From: Nymphaea colorata
Lineage: Eukaryota; Streptophyta; Magnoliopsida; Nymphaeales; Nymphaeaceae
Assembly (NCBI RefSeq): GCF_008831285.2
Contig: NC_045144.1
Coordinates: 4,148,268 to 4,208,267, forward strand
Direction of reading: 5' to 3'
DNA: 60,000 bases
Positions 1 through 12,679 of this stretch are shown here, in pieces. Numbering within the stretch: the first letter of the stretch is position 1; each line of letters opens with the position of its first letter. The position numbers and the translations under genes were made by a program. The notes beneath the pieces are model-generated. The model made no database searches. It was not told where the DNA came from and saw only the letters and a list, made by a program, of their open reading frames with translations.

Positions 1-268
1 ATGTTTGATTTCTTATTTTGGAATGTCTTGTTCATATGCATAGCTCACAGGTCATACTTCATATACATGAATGATGAATGTTCCTTTAAATACATTTTTC
101 TTGAATTTTTCTGATTTTTTTTCTATTTTTTATAAATTTTTAATATTTTTTACAAATTAAAAAATTAATTTTACGATACGTTACGATACATTTACGATAC
201 GTTACGATACGGCGTATAGGTCGGCCCGACCGATACACGATACGATACGACAGTGATAACATTGCCTG
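1..268. repeat. Right end of a TACGATA-rich Mutator-like non-autonomous element
   Basis: This segment resembles 52740-53012. Both have a T-rich tract, then a run of TACGATA/TTACGATAC motifs, then 'gtataggtcggccc', and both end in 'ataacatt'. The copy at 52205-53012 has clear borders, so this is read as the right-hand part of a second copy, with its left end outside the window. The Mutator-like assignment rests on the target duplication at the other copy. No coding capacity is seen. Confidence 0.6.
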
Positions 269-1533
269 TGAGGCTTTGTGTGCCAAAAACTCTCATACTC
301 AGATCTGTCAATGCTAACTGTGACTATAGATCCAAAGGAGGAGGGATTCCCAGTTCCTGTATAATCATTGCCACCATCTGGTTTGTTAATCTCGGCCATA
401 ATGAACATTGCAGCGAGCGCCAAAACAATTTTGCAGCAGTTTGAACACACAAAAGAACGTCCAACTTGTAATTAATCAGTCAGGTAAGGGGTTGATCAAC
501 AACACAGAACTCAACAATATCACTCACAGTCGCAGCACCACTGTCACACGTCAAGGGGCTGATCAGACTGCCACATGTCACTAATGTCACAGCGATGATT
601 ATGCCAACATCTTCTAAGTATATGTATACTTTTTCAAAGTCAGACGTGAGCAGTAATATCATAAGCTGTGCATAGACATAACGACAGCCAACAAAAAACT
701 TATTTTCAGACAACTTCAGAACTTTCAACTTGACCTCAAACTTCAACGACATAAGAAAACAGTGTTGTGCATCATTCTACGACTTCCACTACAAAAAAAA
801 AATCAGACTTGCTTGCACGACATTGGTTTCCTCCACACGACTTCAAGAATGCATCGACCTAAGGTTTTAAGAAACCCTAGGTTGAGCAAACGAATCTGCC
901 CAAGATGTGAGCAGACTTGCTCACAGAAGTCTGCCTAGAAAATCAGACGTGAGAGAGTACAAAGGAAGTACCAATAGATTGCGTAGGTCCCCAAATGTTC
1001 ATATTACAGTCGGCAGTCTTGAGAGAGCAACGTCCTTAAGACATTAACTAATGTAGACTCCCACACCGTTGTGCATATAAATTTCTGTTGATGTCCACGA
1101 CTTCAATGTATCTACATCCAGAAATTGATATATTTTTTTTTATCAGATCTGATATGATCCACATTTCAGAACTGAGCAACGACCAACGTGATCTGGCCCG
1201 AACTTCTTCTTCAATAGCAGCAACTAAGAAGCTTCGGATACAACCCTTTGTAGTCTTCCGCATGCCAAATAAAAAAAAATTGTTCCACAGCAACTCCCAC
1301 GCGCAACTTCCACGTAGTTGCTTATGCTGCACTACATCCATGTTAGGGACCTAATCACACATACCTCTCATGTGGGATTAGATTCCCCTTCCACGCTGCT
1401 CCACTATTTCTCGATCAGCAGAGAGAAGAGAGAAAGAAAAGAAAATAAATAGGAAGAGATAGGAGAGATAGAATAGGAGAAGAGGTCGCCGGAAAATCAC
1501 GTCAACTGTCACCGGAGAGGGATGGAGACCCCT
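269..1533. other. Unassigned DNA, possibly the internal region of a minus-strand LTR element
   Basis: This lies on the internal side of the primer-binding site and LTR at 1534-1780, so on the minus strand it is where a Copia leader and gag would be. No gag, zinc knuckle or protease motif could be recognised in either strand. Short open frames exist but resemble nothing known. A purine-rich GA tract lies around 1415-1480. Confidence 0.35.
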
Positions 1534-1546
1534 GGCTCTAATACCA
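1534..1546 (-). other. tRNA-Met primer-binding site of an LTR retrotransposon (one mismatch)
   Basis: On the minus strand this reads TGGTATTAGAGCC, one base from the initiator-tRNA-Met complement TGGTATCAGAGCC used by plant Copia elements. It abuts the CA end of the LTR at 1547-1780, as expected for the 5' LTR of a minus-strand element. Confidence 0.7.
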
Positions 1547-1780
1547 TGTTTCAAAAGATGGAGAAAAGAGAGGGAACAAAAGAGAACGAGAGAGAGAGAG
1601 TGAGAATAAACTATCGTACCTTCATTGCTAACCCTAATCTCTTATTTAAAGAGAGAATAGGGGTCAGCTAGAGTCTTTACACAAGAGTGACACATAAAGA
1701 TATAAATGACTAAAGAAGACTCTAACTTTTAAATAATCAGAAAACTACCACACTTAAATATAAACTTTCTAATTTCAACA
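1547..1780 (-). repeat. Copia-type LTR (5' LTR of a minus-strand element)
   Basis: The segment starts TGTTTC and ends CAACA on the plus strand, giving the TG...CA ends of an LTR with short TGTT/AACA inverted termini. It is about 234 bp and lies directly against a tRNA-Met primer site. A CT/GA-rich tract lies near the primer-site end. Its outer edge is 18 bp from the splice donor of the last SPD1-like exon (donor G at 1798), so the element sits at the very start of that intron. The partner LTR was not found and may lie left of the window. Confidence 0.7.
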
Positions 1781-1798
1781 CAAGGCAAAGAAACAAAC

Positions 1799-4700
1799 CA
1801 TATCAGAAAGTGTTGGATTCTTAATTATATTTTCAATCCTTTCTCCATGTGCAGTGCCCAGAAGCATCACTCCCCTTTCTGCAATGGATTGGCAGGCAAG
1901 TGCCTCAGCTTCCGTACCAATCTCATCAACAATGATCACCTCGGGCATATGGTTCTCAACTGCTTCAATCATAACTTTATGCTGCATTGTTGGCTTTGGA
2001 ACTTGCATTCTACGTGCACTTCCTATAGCTGCATGGGGAATATCACCGTCCCCCCCTATTTCATTGCTAGTATCCACAATTACCTGCCTCAATAAATCAG
2101 TGTTTTTTAGCAAACTTAACAGGAAAGAAACAACTACAGAAATTAAAACCTATGGTAAGAAGATCACCAGACTCACCACTCTCTTATGAAATTCATCGGC
2201 TAAGACACATGCAATCTCACGCATGACGGTAGTCTTCCCTACGCCAGGTCTATAAGGAGAAAATGAAATGGTAAGAAGTTTAAAAATGTAGAATGTTGAA
2301 ATGCTCCAGCATAAGAGCATGAAAAAAAAGAAGTGTCTGAACATCACCAGAAGCTACCTCCCAAGAAACAGAATGCTTTCCTTGTACTGCAGAAGATCTC
2401 GAACCATGTCAACATGACCAGTGACAGACCTGCCAATTCTGCAGGTCAAACCAACAATAAGACCTTTCCTACTCCTTATTGCAGATATCCTATGTAAAGT
2501 CCCTTCTATGCCTGCTCTATTATCCCCTCCAAATTCTCCAATAGCATTTTGTGCAAACTCTAAGTCCTGTTCTGAAACCTACAATGACGGGTAACCAAGT
2601 TGAATGTTAGTTTTAGTGTTCTTTTAAAATGAAACAAATTTATCAGCATTTACTCAAGCTATTGACAAATAGATGCATGAGAGAACGTATATCACAGGAC
2701 AGGAAATGACGAGAAAAGAATGTAAAAAAAAAAACACCTTATTGACAACTAGTCCATCTATAGCTTAGATGAATGTTCATTAATTTGCATTATCCTGTTC
2801 AACCAACCTAACAATACTGATGCATGTAGTTTTATTTTCTGATAAAATTTATATTGCTTAGATGTTCTGATAAAATTTGTATTGCTTAGATGAATGTTTT
2901 CTCTAAAAATGCTAATACATTAGTTAAAGATAATCCTGGATGTCTTAAAAAAGTCAGGCATATTTTTTTTTTCTTACTAAACTAGGGTATGTTTGAAAGG
3001 GAAAGAAAGGTGGGAGAGGGGGGTATGGCGCAAAGATGGTTTGACACAGACCATTTGCCTCAGCCACAGTCTCCCCATTCACATGCAGTTGAGAGTATTT
3101 CATGACACCCTTCACCAAAGACACTAATTTGACAGAAATAAACTTGTGGATGTTTACAATTAACCAAAAAAAACCCAGTGTGCCTTTCTAATGACCCTAC
3201 CCAAAACAGACGTGAGTACCGGTAATAGCAATGTCAACTTGTCAACTCATTCCATAATCTGCTTTGACACCTAGAAAGTCTACAAACCAGGATACAAGAC
3301 AGTATACAGTCATACAGGGTAACATCGACCTTTCTCAAAATTCTCTTTATGGGATTATTCTCAGGTTGATCTCACACATGAAACGTTCGTCGACCCCCTT
3401 CAGGAAACCATCCACATGCGTTAGACCCAAATTGGGGAGCTGAAAGTACCTCTAGTACTGACTATAACATTCTGAAGCAGAACTAACCAAAAAATCCAGT
3501 TCAGCAAAGTTCACCCTGCCCCCTAGCCTGCTTCAGGAGAGATTAGAAAGGACACCAAGCTTAAACTTTAAAAGATGGAAAAGAATGAAAACAAATAATA
3601 AATTTCAACATGTAGTTTTATTTTTTCACGTCTGTCAGGGCCAAAACTTGACTTGTGTGGTCTGAAATGACAATGGCAAATACTTTACCATGCTTCCATG
3701 ACTAACATGTCACATATGGCTACTTCTAGAACGCTCCATCAAATAGTTTACCTAGTATAAGCTCCAAAACTCAATTTACACGAATGACATTTGTTAGTAG
3801 GGATTCCACTTGTTGACTACACGGTGATAATAAATTAAAAAAAGAAATTAATTATATATGACCAACGAAGAACAATTTCTACAAAATGATATAAAAACAA
3901 GAAATCAAACGAGGATCCCGTCCATAATGCACAATGTCATGATCAAAATAAAACATTATCAATTTTACTGACACTGGCGATAATACAATTCCGGGAGATC
4001 ATCATTCGTAAGAAGACACCGGTACGTTCAGATTTTCTAATAAAACAAGGACGTTGCTAAGCTATTTACCTCTGTACTGCGCAAATATTGCCCACCATAA
4101 TCACCAAGGAATCGTGCTTCGGGAGGACGACCCAAGTCCACTACAACCTAATAATGAGAAATCGGTTCAGCTGGGAGGAACCCTCAAGTCTCGTGCAACC
4201 AGTGACAAGCAATTACCTCTAGAAGCGTGTCTCTTCGAGGTTCGTTGCGAAGTTTTTCACGCAAATCCTCAGGTAAAATCTGCAGTAGATGAAAAATGAT
4301 CAGTAAGTCGTACATGAAATGCACCAACTGGGCGACGGTTCGTAAGCACAGGATAGAGAAAGATTTACGTAGACTTTCTTCATACCATTCAAAAATCTCA
4401 GTTAAACCTTGGAACTTAGGTGGGGAGTCGATTCAACCCTCCACACCAGAAAAATTGGCTACGGTGATCAACAAGATTCACGAGACATTTGGGTGGCTTT
4501 ACTCCGAGGCAAAGAGTTTGCAGGGTCAACCAAATAGTTGGCATGCTTCAGAAGGTGAGAGCGACTAAGAACCGCCAGAAATTCTTCCTCATCGATAAGT
4601 TAATCGAAGCAAGCTATGGGACATGCTTGAAAATCAAGGAAATTAGAACAAACGGGTACATTCATTTTTCCTGTCCCCATTAAAAGAACACGGAGAAAAA

Positions 4701-4959
4701 GGACAAGGAGACATTAAGAAGATGAAAAGAGAAAGTATACCTCTAAGAGAGCATCAAGGTCGTCCTCCACCACCACGAATCCTCCGACCTGTGAATCTCT
4801 GATTGACATTTGGTGCTTACGGAAACTACTCGGAGAGGGAAGAAGGTGTGGTCGGCAAGAACGTCTAAATTTGAATGGAACGTAAGGGAGGCAAGCCGAG
4901 GACACGGAAGACGGCGTGTATGTGAAGCGGGAGGAGGCAGCGAAAGGAGAAGAAGCCAT
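1799..4959 (-). CDS. SPD1: SPD1/Ycf45-like plastid AAA+ ATPase, 5' six exons (3' part not in window)
   Basis: Exons on the minus strand: 4959-4741, 4279-4217, 4147-4070, 2578-2358, 2249-2177 and 2083-1799. All junctions are GT-AG and in phase, giving 313 codons. Residues 1-50 are Ser/Arg-rich with few acidic residues, typical of a plastid transit peptide. The middle matches the Ycf45-type family ([43 protein letters not shown]). Walker A (GRPGVGKTT) is split by the exon 4/5 boundary. Exon 6 carries [12 protein letters not shown] and Walker B (EVIIVDEIG). Arabidopsis SPD1 (SEEDLING PLASTID DEVELOPMENT 1) is a plastid P-loop protein needed for seedling greening; the family resembles SpoIIIAA-type ATPases. 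The next expected block (GGIETVTLGDEE) was not found at 1-1790, so the gene is either continued beyond a transposon-filled intron or cut off by it. Family assignment is firm; the choice of paralogue is less so. Confidence 0.85.
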
Positions 4960-5831
4960 TCTGCATCCTCTCGCTCTCTACAGCCGACGGGGAGTGTGAT
5001 TTCAGACGCAGGACAACGGGAGTGTTCATATCAGTCGATATACATGAGGGGCTGATTTGCAATTTCAACCATACAGATAAGTGGCAAAGCTTAAAACAAC
5101 GTGCGATAAGTATGAAAGTTTGGTGTACAACTTCGTTCTTACAGACAATTTTTCTTTTATCGGTTTTATCCTAAATAATAATAATAATAATAAGAGTTAA
5201 CATCAGTTTTCTACAGTTTCATAGAGGGCAGCCGGGAATTTCAAATTTGTACTTAAAAAATAGCCACTGCATTTATATCACCGACTTGCGATAGTTTATG
5301 ATAGGTTTATTGATGATTTATAGTCTTTTAGAGACTTTGTATATATATATACATATATATATACTAACCATCCAATGTCATCCAGCGATCTAATCAGATC
5401 AAATTATTTAGAGATGGTCAGGAAAACAAAGAGAAAAAAAGGACCGGTGTTTTGGTCTTATAGAGATAGTTAAAAGAAAAACAAAGAAAAAAATATAAAC
5501 TAATACTAGATAAGAGAAATATCCATCACATTTTTTCTTTTAGTTTTTTTTTAACTATCTTCGTGATGTAGCAGATGATCTTGATTGGATGGATAAATGA
5601 CTTTTAAAAATCAATCATTATTCAATTTTCTTTGAATGAATGATTACTCTAGCCTATCCAGAGTTACCCATCCATAATCGTTTCCGATGATTAAAAGATT
5701 GATGGTTGAGAAAAAAATAAGAATAAAAATGTGGTGGCACTGCCGGCAGTTCCACCACTACTCTGCTAGTAGGTGAAGAGGTGGCACTGCCGGCAGCCTC
5801 GTCAGCAACAGTAGGGGCAGAGGCCCCTTGT
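4960..5831. other. Upstream region of the SPD1-like gene; AT-rich, no gene seen
   Basis: It should hold the promoter and 5' UTR of the minus-strand SPD1-like gene, but no single TATA box can be assigned. It contains an AAT triplet run (about 5174-5193) and an alternating TA tract at 5339-5366. Near 5730-5800, 'gtggcactgccggcag' occurs twice about 50 bp apart. No protein-coding evidence was found. Confidence 0.4.
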
Positions 5832-5978
5832 TGGCCGGTGCCTCAGGGAGTGTTTCCTCCTTCCTCAATTGTGAGGGAGGATGATTTAAAAAAAAAAATC
5901 ATTAAAATTAAAAGAATGAACAGTTTCAGTTTGATATATAAAGATGTCATGGAGGAGCTAGAGTTACAGTTCAGTTTT

Positions 5979-6012
<34 letters not shown>

Positions 6013-6329
6013 AAATCGAAATCAGTGAGCCAATGTCCATGATTGAATGGTTCTTTTATATTTTGAGACATTAAATATTGTTGTAATGGTGTATCTCTTG
6101 ACTTTGATTGGCAAAGTTTTTTACTACAAAATACATCATTTCTGATTCTGATAGTTTTAGAGCAATATGCATGTCATCGCAGGTGTCGCCTAATGTTGGC
6201 CGGTGCCTGAGGGGGGAGTGTTTCCTCCTTCCTCAATTGTGAAGGAGGATGATTAAAATTAAAACAATGAACAGTTTCAGTTTGATGTATAAAGATGTCA
6301 TGGAGGAGCTAGAGTTACAGTTCAGTTTT

Positions 6330-6374
<45 letters not shown>

Positions 6375-6521
6375 AATCGAAATCAGTTAGCCAATGTCCA
6401 TGATTGAATGGTTCTTTTATATTTTGCGACATTAAATATTGTTGTAATGGTGTATCTCTTGACTTTGTTTGGCAAAGTTTTTTTACTACAAAAAACATCA
6501 TTTCTGATTCTGATAGTTTTA
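5832..6521. repeat. Tandem duplication of about 330 bp carrying internal (TA)n
   Basis: Copy 1 spans about 5832-6161 and copy 2 about 6196-6521. Both begin 'ttggccggtgcct', share 'gtttcctccttcctcaattg', carry a TA run (5981-6010 and 6332-6370), and end 'ttctgattctgatagtttt'. Copies differ by small indels and TA length. No gene is contained. Confidence 0.85.
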
Positions 6522-6564
6522 GCATAAAAAAATATCAAAGAGCCATTCAGTCATGAATGCTGGC

Positions 6565-6568
<4 letters not shown>

Positions 6569-6629
<61 letters not shown>
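6569..6629. repeat. (TA)n-(CA)n compound microsatellite
   Basis: About 47 bp of alternating AT runs into about 16 bp of alternating AC. It is the third and longest TA tract within 650 bp and lies 0.3 kb left of the first R1 copy and 1 kb left of the viral block. Confidence 0.95.
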
Positions 6630-6827
6630 TTACTCATGAGGCTGTAGACTGAACAATTGTGAACCTCCACCCTTGCCCACAACATCATCACCTGGTGCAA
6701 TTGAGCCTTCTCCTAAAACCCAAAACGTTGCTCTCTACACACCATTCTCCTCCTCCCACAACCCAATGACCTTGAGCCAACTACCTTTGCCCAAGCAAAT
6801 CGACATGCACATTGGTGGCAAAGGATT

Positions 6828-7566
6828 AGGGATGTCAATTGTTCGGATTCAGATCGGATATCTATCCAAATTGCTTTAAAAAAATCGGATATGAAAAGAA
6901 ATTTAACTTTTGAAGTCGGATCGGATTCAGATATAAGAACTAACATCCGGTTTTAAATAAATATTTGATCGGATAATAAACCCCTTAACAGGTATATTTG
7001 AATCCATACTATAACTTGATATCTGAATCCAAACCATGAGCTGAGATCTGAATCCGAATTGTAGCCTGATATCCAAATGTGAACCATGAGCTGATATCTG
7101 AATCCAAATAGTGAGAGTTGATATCCATGAGTTGGTGGTCTACCACAATGGTAAGATGTTTTGGGTAAAAAGTCTAGCTAAACGCACCAACTTAACATTA
7201 TGGTACGATAAGAGTATAAATTTTATATGAAGAAAGCCCAACTAGTTGCTAATGACTTCCATGGAGTTATAAATAAAAAAGGTTATATAGTTGCCATATA
7301 CACCATTTGACTTAAAATGTTTACAATTACATCATGCAAATTAATTTTAATTAATTAATTAATATTGTGTTTAATTCAACATTTTTATGTAATCAAGCAA
7401 ACTATTATAGTTAAGACATCAACTAAGCATGATATCTTAAATAATGTATTTATTTAATTGTAAATAAAAAAAATCAATTAAAAATAACTTCAAGAATATG
7501 AAAACTAATATCAAATAAATATGTTTAATATGAAAAAATTGCAGAACTCTTAAAAAAGGTTTTGTT
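6828..7566 (+). repeat. R1 repeat, copy 1 (left part)
   Basis: It begins AGGGATGTCAA followed by CGGAT-rich sequence, an end motif seen in some plant hAT-type elements. It matches 25920-26660 closely and breaks off inside 'ggttttgtt' where viral ORF2 sequence takes over. R1 has no recognisable protein. The hAT reading rests only on the terminal motif. Confidence 0.65.
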
Positions 7567-7942
7567 GACACTATTAGAATTGCTTTTCTTGAAAATGATG
7601 TGTATTCCCAACTCAAGAGGCAGAGAGAGCTTATACAATCGCCACAGACCAAAATACCTGCTGGACTAGATCCAACTGGATGGTGGCATCTTTTTAGCAG
7701 ACAATAGAGTTAGTGCAAAATTTTGCATCCCTTACCAAAGCATCTTATGCATAGTCCTTGGGTTATATAAACATTTTTTTCAAATCCAAGATAGTAACAT
7801 AGCAGAATGGGCATGTGACAATCAGAATATCGGAGCAGTCCTCCATAGAGATGATAACGAAGATGAGTGGAATGATGGAGGAGACTGGGATGATAATGAG
7901 CAGTATGAAGAAGAGATCGTAGAAAAGATGGAAAATAACTAA
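7567..7942 (+). pseudogene. Viral ORF2, 3' end (copy A1)
   Basis: This is the last part of the viral second ORF, joined on its left to repeat R1. Its right end has a short acidic tail rich in D, E, N and W that stops at TAA 7940-7942. The same sequence is found inverted at 18737-18970. It is followed within 30 nt by a segment conserved in all three copies ('gctgctgagtc'), leading into the promoter region. ORF2 of this group has no known function. Confidence 0.6.
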
Positions 7943-8439
7943 TAAAAAAATGGGACGAAGCTGCTGAGTCTTTAACCCTGCAGCGTAACGTTTGTCAAGA
8001 TCGGTAAAAACTTGACCCTTGCAAGTTAAAGTTAAAACTTCTCATGAGTATAGTGCTTCCCATGTACATCATTTGTTTGAGAAGGTACGTGATAAACTTC
8101 TCTTTGGAAAAATCCACCAAGTTGAAAAATAGAATTTGCATTGTAGATTCTCGCTTCAAAATCTATCCTAGAAAAACCCTCCATAATAAGTATAGATTTT
8201 ATGTTTGTAAATTTTCGGCATAAAAATTTACCTTGTGATGTACCCCATAGGATAAGCTTTGGGTCACCTCCTAAGGTAAATTATCACGATGAGCTTCTAA
8301 AAAACTGTTCGTAGTTGTCAACGCTCGTTATGTAACATAAAACAATATTGCGTAAAGATAAAGTAAATAAAGGCGAAATGAATCTCATATGGGTCAGAAA
8401 AGTGAAAGTAACAAGACACATGGCTTTTCTTTGAGAAAA

Positions 8440-8902
8440 ATGCGAAGACGATTACTGTAGCCGTCATTTTAGCACTACGGTAGATACTATTGTACACTAT
8501 AGCACTTTTGACTTTTTAGGCACGTTCGACTGCCACCTCATCTAGCACATGACAACTATCTTCCTTCGAGTTCCTTCGCATATAACTGTTTTTGTTTGCT
8601 AGTGTTTTGCTTGTTCAGGAAAGAATCCAATTCCTTTTTCAAGTTGCAAATTATTTTGAAGTCCAGTGCCTATATAAGCACCACCTCAGAATCTGTAAGT
8701 GATATCCACATCTATATCCACCATCGAGTCCTAAGTCATTTTAGTTCTTGTCTCTTTTCCTAAGATCCTCATCTTTTTCTTCCCTTTTCTCCTCTTGCCT
8801 CACATGTTGTAAGAAAAGCAAACCAGTGCTTTTGTATACAAATCGGGCCCTTCTTTTCTTTTTGGTATCAGAGCCTAGTACACTCTTGGTGTTGTAAGTA
8901 TG
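8440..8902 (+). promoter_or_regulatory. Viral intergenic region: promoter, primer-binding site and leader splice donor
   Basis: The TATA box TATATAAGCA is at 8671-8680. A perfect tRNA-Met primer site, TGGTATCAGAGCC, is at 8863-8875, and a strong donor-like GTAAGTATG is at 8894-8902. Upstream are repeated 'actgtag/actatag' and 'gcactttt' motifs. The order promoter, RNA start, then primer site about 190 nt downstream is that of Caulimoviridae pregenomic RNA. Homologous regions lie at 17631-18250 (inverted) and 23040-23870. Confidence 0.8.
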
Positions 8903-9712
8903 TTTTGCTTTTAATGAAAATTTTTATGTGCATTTAAAGTTTCATTTGAGATTTAGCTTATAAGCTGAACAGGAAAATTTGTTTCATGGAAGCATGTATT
9001 TCTACATACACCTACATAATCTGTTATTATGAATATGTGTTTTATACTGGAAGTTCTGGCCCTAGCCAAGATCTTTGCGTATGAACCATGCGTTATGAAA
9101 AATAACCTACTATAATATGATTTGTTTATGATATTGTTCATGTGTTTCTGAGTTCTTGATTTTCTGGAATAGCCATTGTGTAAAACCTTAAGGACCAATA
9201 CGTTATTGTAGAAAAGAAGTATCTGCCGAGGCAGGAGGCCGTTTAGGGGAAAAAAGTACATGAATGGTGAGGTCTAAATGGGAAGACATGATATTGTACA
9301 TGGTGTTCTATGAAAAGGGAATCTAAAAAGTTTTCAAATCTAGGGGAACTATACAATAAGTCTACCATGTTCTAGCTCTTTTTTATAATAGATGTGTTAT
9401 CTGTTCGTAGAACCCTATTTCTGTGAAAAGAAAGTTTTCAGTTCAAACCAAGGACTCGTAAACAGAGTATGAAGTTGTATGGATGATACATGGGACAAAA
9501 AGAGAAGAGAACCTAGTAGGCTAAAGAAACTTTTGATCTTATAAATAGTGTTTGTCATACAATAGATAATTAAAGTACTTTTTCTAAAAATTTTAACTAT
9601 ACTAGTTAGAAATATTAAAGTTTTACTATAATTATTAGAAATATAAAACATATAATAATATGAACAGGTTAGAATACTTGAATTTAGAATTGTACCAAAA
9701 ATCTAAAAAATT
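8903..9712 (+). other. Viral leader (copy A1)
   Basis: Untranslated leader downstream of the primer site. The part from about 9110 to 9712 is shared with 14405-14952, including 'cctaggtagg/ctagtaggct' and 'ttgaattta' segments. It carries many short ORFs, as caulimovirid leaders usually do, and ends about 65 nt before the ATG at 9778. Confidence 0.65.
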
Positions 9713-9777
9713 AAAAACAAGTAAACTTTACGAGACAAGTCTTTTCCTGATACAGATTGTATCCATTTTATTCCCAA

Positions 9778-10770
9778 ATGAGTGATAAGGAAGACATTTA
9801 CATACAAAACCTAAAATAAACCAAAACCTACTACCAGACACATAAAGACTAAGTATGATCCACCTAGTAGTTTTGATAAAATAATGATCCGACAACTAAA
9901 TATGATAATTATTATGATAACAAAATTAAGTTAGAAAATTAGTCAACTCGAACGAACATTTAGGGAAAAAGCTAGAACCACAAGGAGCAACTTTAGAAGA
10001 ACTAACAAAAAAGCTAGACAATCTGAATATAGGAAATGGTGGAATAAAACATACCCCTATTTCTATCCCTATTCTCAAAAGTATTGCTTTTTCTATAAGA
10101 TAATGGCTGTAAGGCATTCCCTTTCAGGTCTTAGTAGAACCCTTAGCAATACTAATAAAATAAGACAAATAGTTGAAATTTATTTTACTACAATGATTCG
10201 AAGCCAAGGTCCTAGCTCCAGAACACTGGAAGAGCTAATAGATGTAAATAGGGATTTATAAATCTATAACAATAATCAATTAGCTCTACTAAATCCTAGA
10301 ACTTTATATAGAACAAGGTTTTGGAGTATAAACCCACAACTAGTTAGAATTAGAGAGGAAGAAGTTTGTGTAACACTGAACATCAAAATATCAACATCGT
10401 AAGTCAAGAAAGCATTAAACAACTATTACGAAACCAAAATAGATTTATTCACCTTGGGCTAATAATTATAGGAATTAAGGGATTAGCCAGAAGAAATTTA
10501 GGAACAAAAGTTTTAATCACCCTACTAGACAAAAGATTGGCAAATGATGCCAAGAAAGCCATTATAGCGAGTATGGAAATTGACATGTATGATAATAAGG
10601 GATATTCTATTGTGCACCTGATTTCCTGCTTAGCATAAGAGATCTAGAACATATAATTATAGGAATCCAAACTAAAGGATATGAAACATTTACAGGAAAA
10701 ACAAATCTACTTATAAATGTAAGTTTTTTAGGCAAAATAACAAATAGTAGTACAACAAAAATACAAAATT
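9778..10770 (+). pseudogene. Viral movement protein (30K superfamily), broken
   Basis: The first in-frame ATG after the leader is at 9778-9780 but the frame stops within 15 codons. The recognisable movement-protein core lies at 10366-10638, with IHLGLIIIGIKGL, an LGTKVLITLLDKR segment and ASMEIDM, typical of caulimovirid movement proteins that form tubules in plasmodesmata. The following conserved part (IRDLE..GIQTKGYE) continues in another frame after about 10613, so at least one frameshift is present. Confidence 0.75.
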
Positions 10771-10794
10771 AATATCAAAGCAATCATCGAATCT

Positions 10795-12542
10795 ATGACA
10801 AGTAAAAGTATAAGGATGATTAAGCCTATGGCTATTAATCCCGAAGAGCTAGGATTAGATTGGAATATTAGTAAAAACATAGAGATAAATACTAATATTA
10901 AAATCCCAGAGGAAAGCCTAATGTTTAAAAACGTTGATGGTAGTTACATCGTAAGAATCCTACACTATAGGGAAAAACAGAAAAATGAACAAAATGAATG
11001 AGAAGAATTCCGAAGTCAAATTGAGGATTGATAGAAAACTTAGAACATAGTTATATTTTACTCCCCAATAGATTTGACCCATGAGAGGAAGATATCCTTA
11101 GACTAGAAATAAAATTGCTAAAAAAATAAAAATTTGAGAGGAAGATAATTTATATGTAGATCAATGGGAAATGCTAGGGTAAGTAGACTAGGAGACATAG
11201 AGAAACCTATAAATATCTCAAAAAACCTTATGGAAATAGACACTTCAAAATCCTCCCTGACTACTACTGGTAGAACACCACAAGATCAATATCCACAAAT
11301 ACCTCCCTCAATATTTTATGCACCTGGACAACCTTATAGAAGACTATATATAGAATATAAGGAAAGAGATACACATAAACCCAATGGTAAATGTATGCAT
11401 CTAGAAACTTTAGATAAAAAAACCTTATTAGCTGAAGGTAGAATATTGAACATAAGTGTCCATGACCCTCAATTATTACCCTCAGTTATAGAAATGTTTC
11501 CCAACAAGTGGCCAGAAATGGGATAAAACTAATTAAGAGATGTAGACAACAAAAGAAATGTATACTTGCACAGAAAAGTTTTTAGAAGAAACTTCTAGAG
11601 CCTCTGGGGAAGTATACAAAAGAGAACACACCCAAGACCAACAGAAAGAAATTTTATTAGGAAAAAATATTTATATCCTTACTAATAAAATACAGTTACT
11701 CCAAATATAGGATTTGATAAACAACAACATGACTCCATTAGAAAATTAGAACAACTCCAAATTAAAGACTGGTGATATATAAAGCCATTCTTGCAAGATT
11801 TCTTTTATTACAGTTGCTTAGCATGATGTTTTTATAATAAGAAAATAGGAGAAAACCTATTTCTTAAATTACCATATACATTAAGTTCTGAAATTTATAA
11901 AAAATACAAAGAAAAGGAAATAATACCCCAGTTAGGTAACATTAGTATAAAGATCCAATTCGTTATAGAAGAACTGGTAAAGAAGTATACTGAGATTACT
12001 ATTTCTAAACAATTAAAAGGAAAATATAGTTTTTGTAGACAAATATACACACCACAACAATTAAAGAACATAGACATACAAAAACATATAAAACAAAAGA
12101 TGAAAGAGTGAAATACTACCTTCGAAAATCTAATGCTAGAAAACCATATCATGACAAACATAGACATGTTAGAAAATATAATACTCAATGGGATTATAAA
12201 AACAAGTTAACATGTTTTACATGTGGTAGACCTAAACATTTAGCCAGGGATTGTTCAAAACAAAAAAAATTATATAATAAAGCCTCAACCTTAGTTGATT
12301 ATGTAAATGAAGATGTATTAGCTTTAGATGAATATATTTGTGATACTGAAAGCATTTATGGTATTAGCTCTATAAACGAACCATTCTCTAACCATAATTC
12401 CTTTGGTGAAGAACCCTGCATAGATATCTGTATCAATCATAACATACTTGAGTCAAACAAAAAATATGTTGAAGAGGTCCAAGACGCAATGTCTACACTA
12501 ACCAACCTACGATATATGTTGGATAATATGAATGATGAGTAA
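10795..12542 (+). pseudogene. Viral coat-protein region with CCHC zinc knuckle (copy A1), broken
   Basis: Several open segments (10795-11001, 11164-11526, 12108-12542) are separated by stops. The last contains a canonical CX2CX4HX4C knuckle, CFTCGRPKHLARDC, at 12213-12254, followed by an acidic region. A basic stretch precedes the knuckle. In Caulimoviridae this finger lies at the C-terminus of the coat protein and binds the RNA. The segment at 11164-11526 is less certain and could be the movement/coat linker. A second copy is at 20425-21240. Confidence 0.75.
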
Positions 12543-12679
12543 TGATTCTTTTGTCAAAGCAAAACACATCATATCGGATAGACTTAAGATTTCCTAATAT
12601 TTTGTGAATAGACATTAGCCACGATAGATAATGTAGAATGCATTGCTTTATCTAACATAACATTTTTGTTATAGGAAAC

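Noticed and set aside
202-450. Minus-strand 82-codon frame starting MCSNCC
   Set aside because: It crosses the border of the TACGATA repeat at 268, so its C-terminal part is repeat sequence. No domain is recognised.
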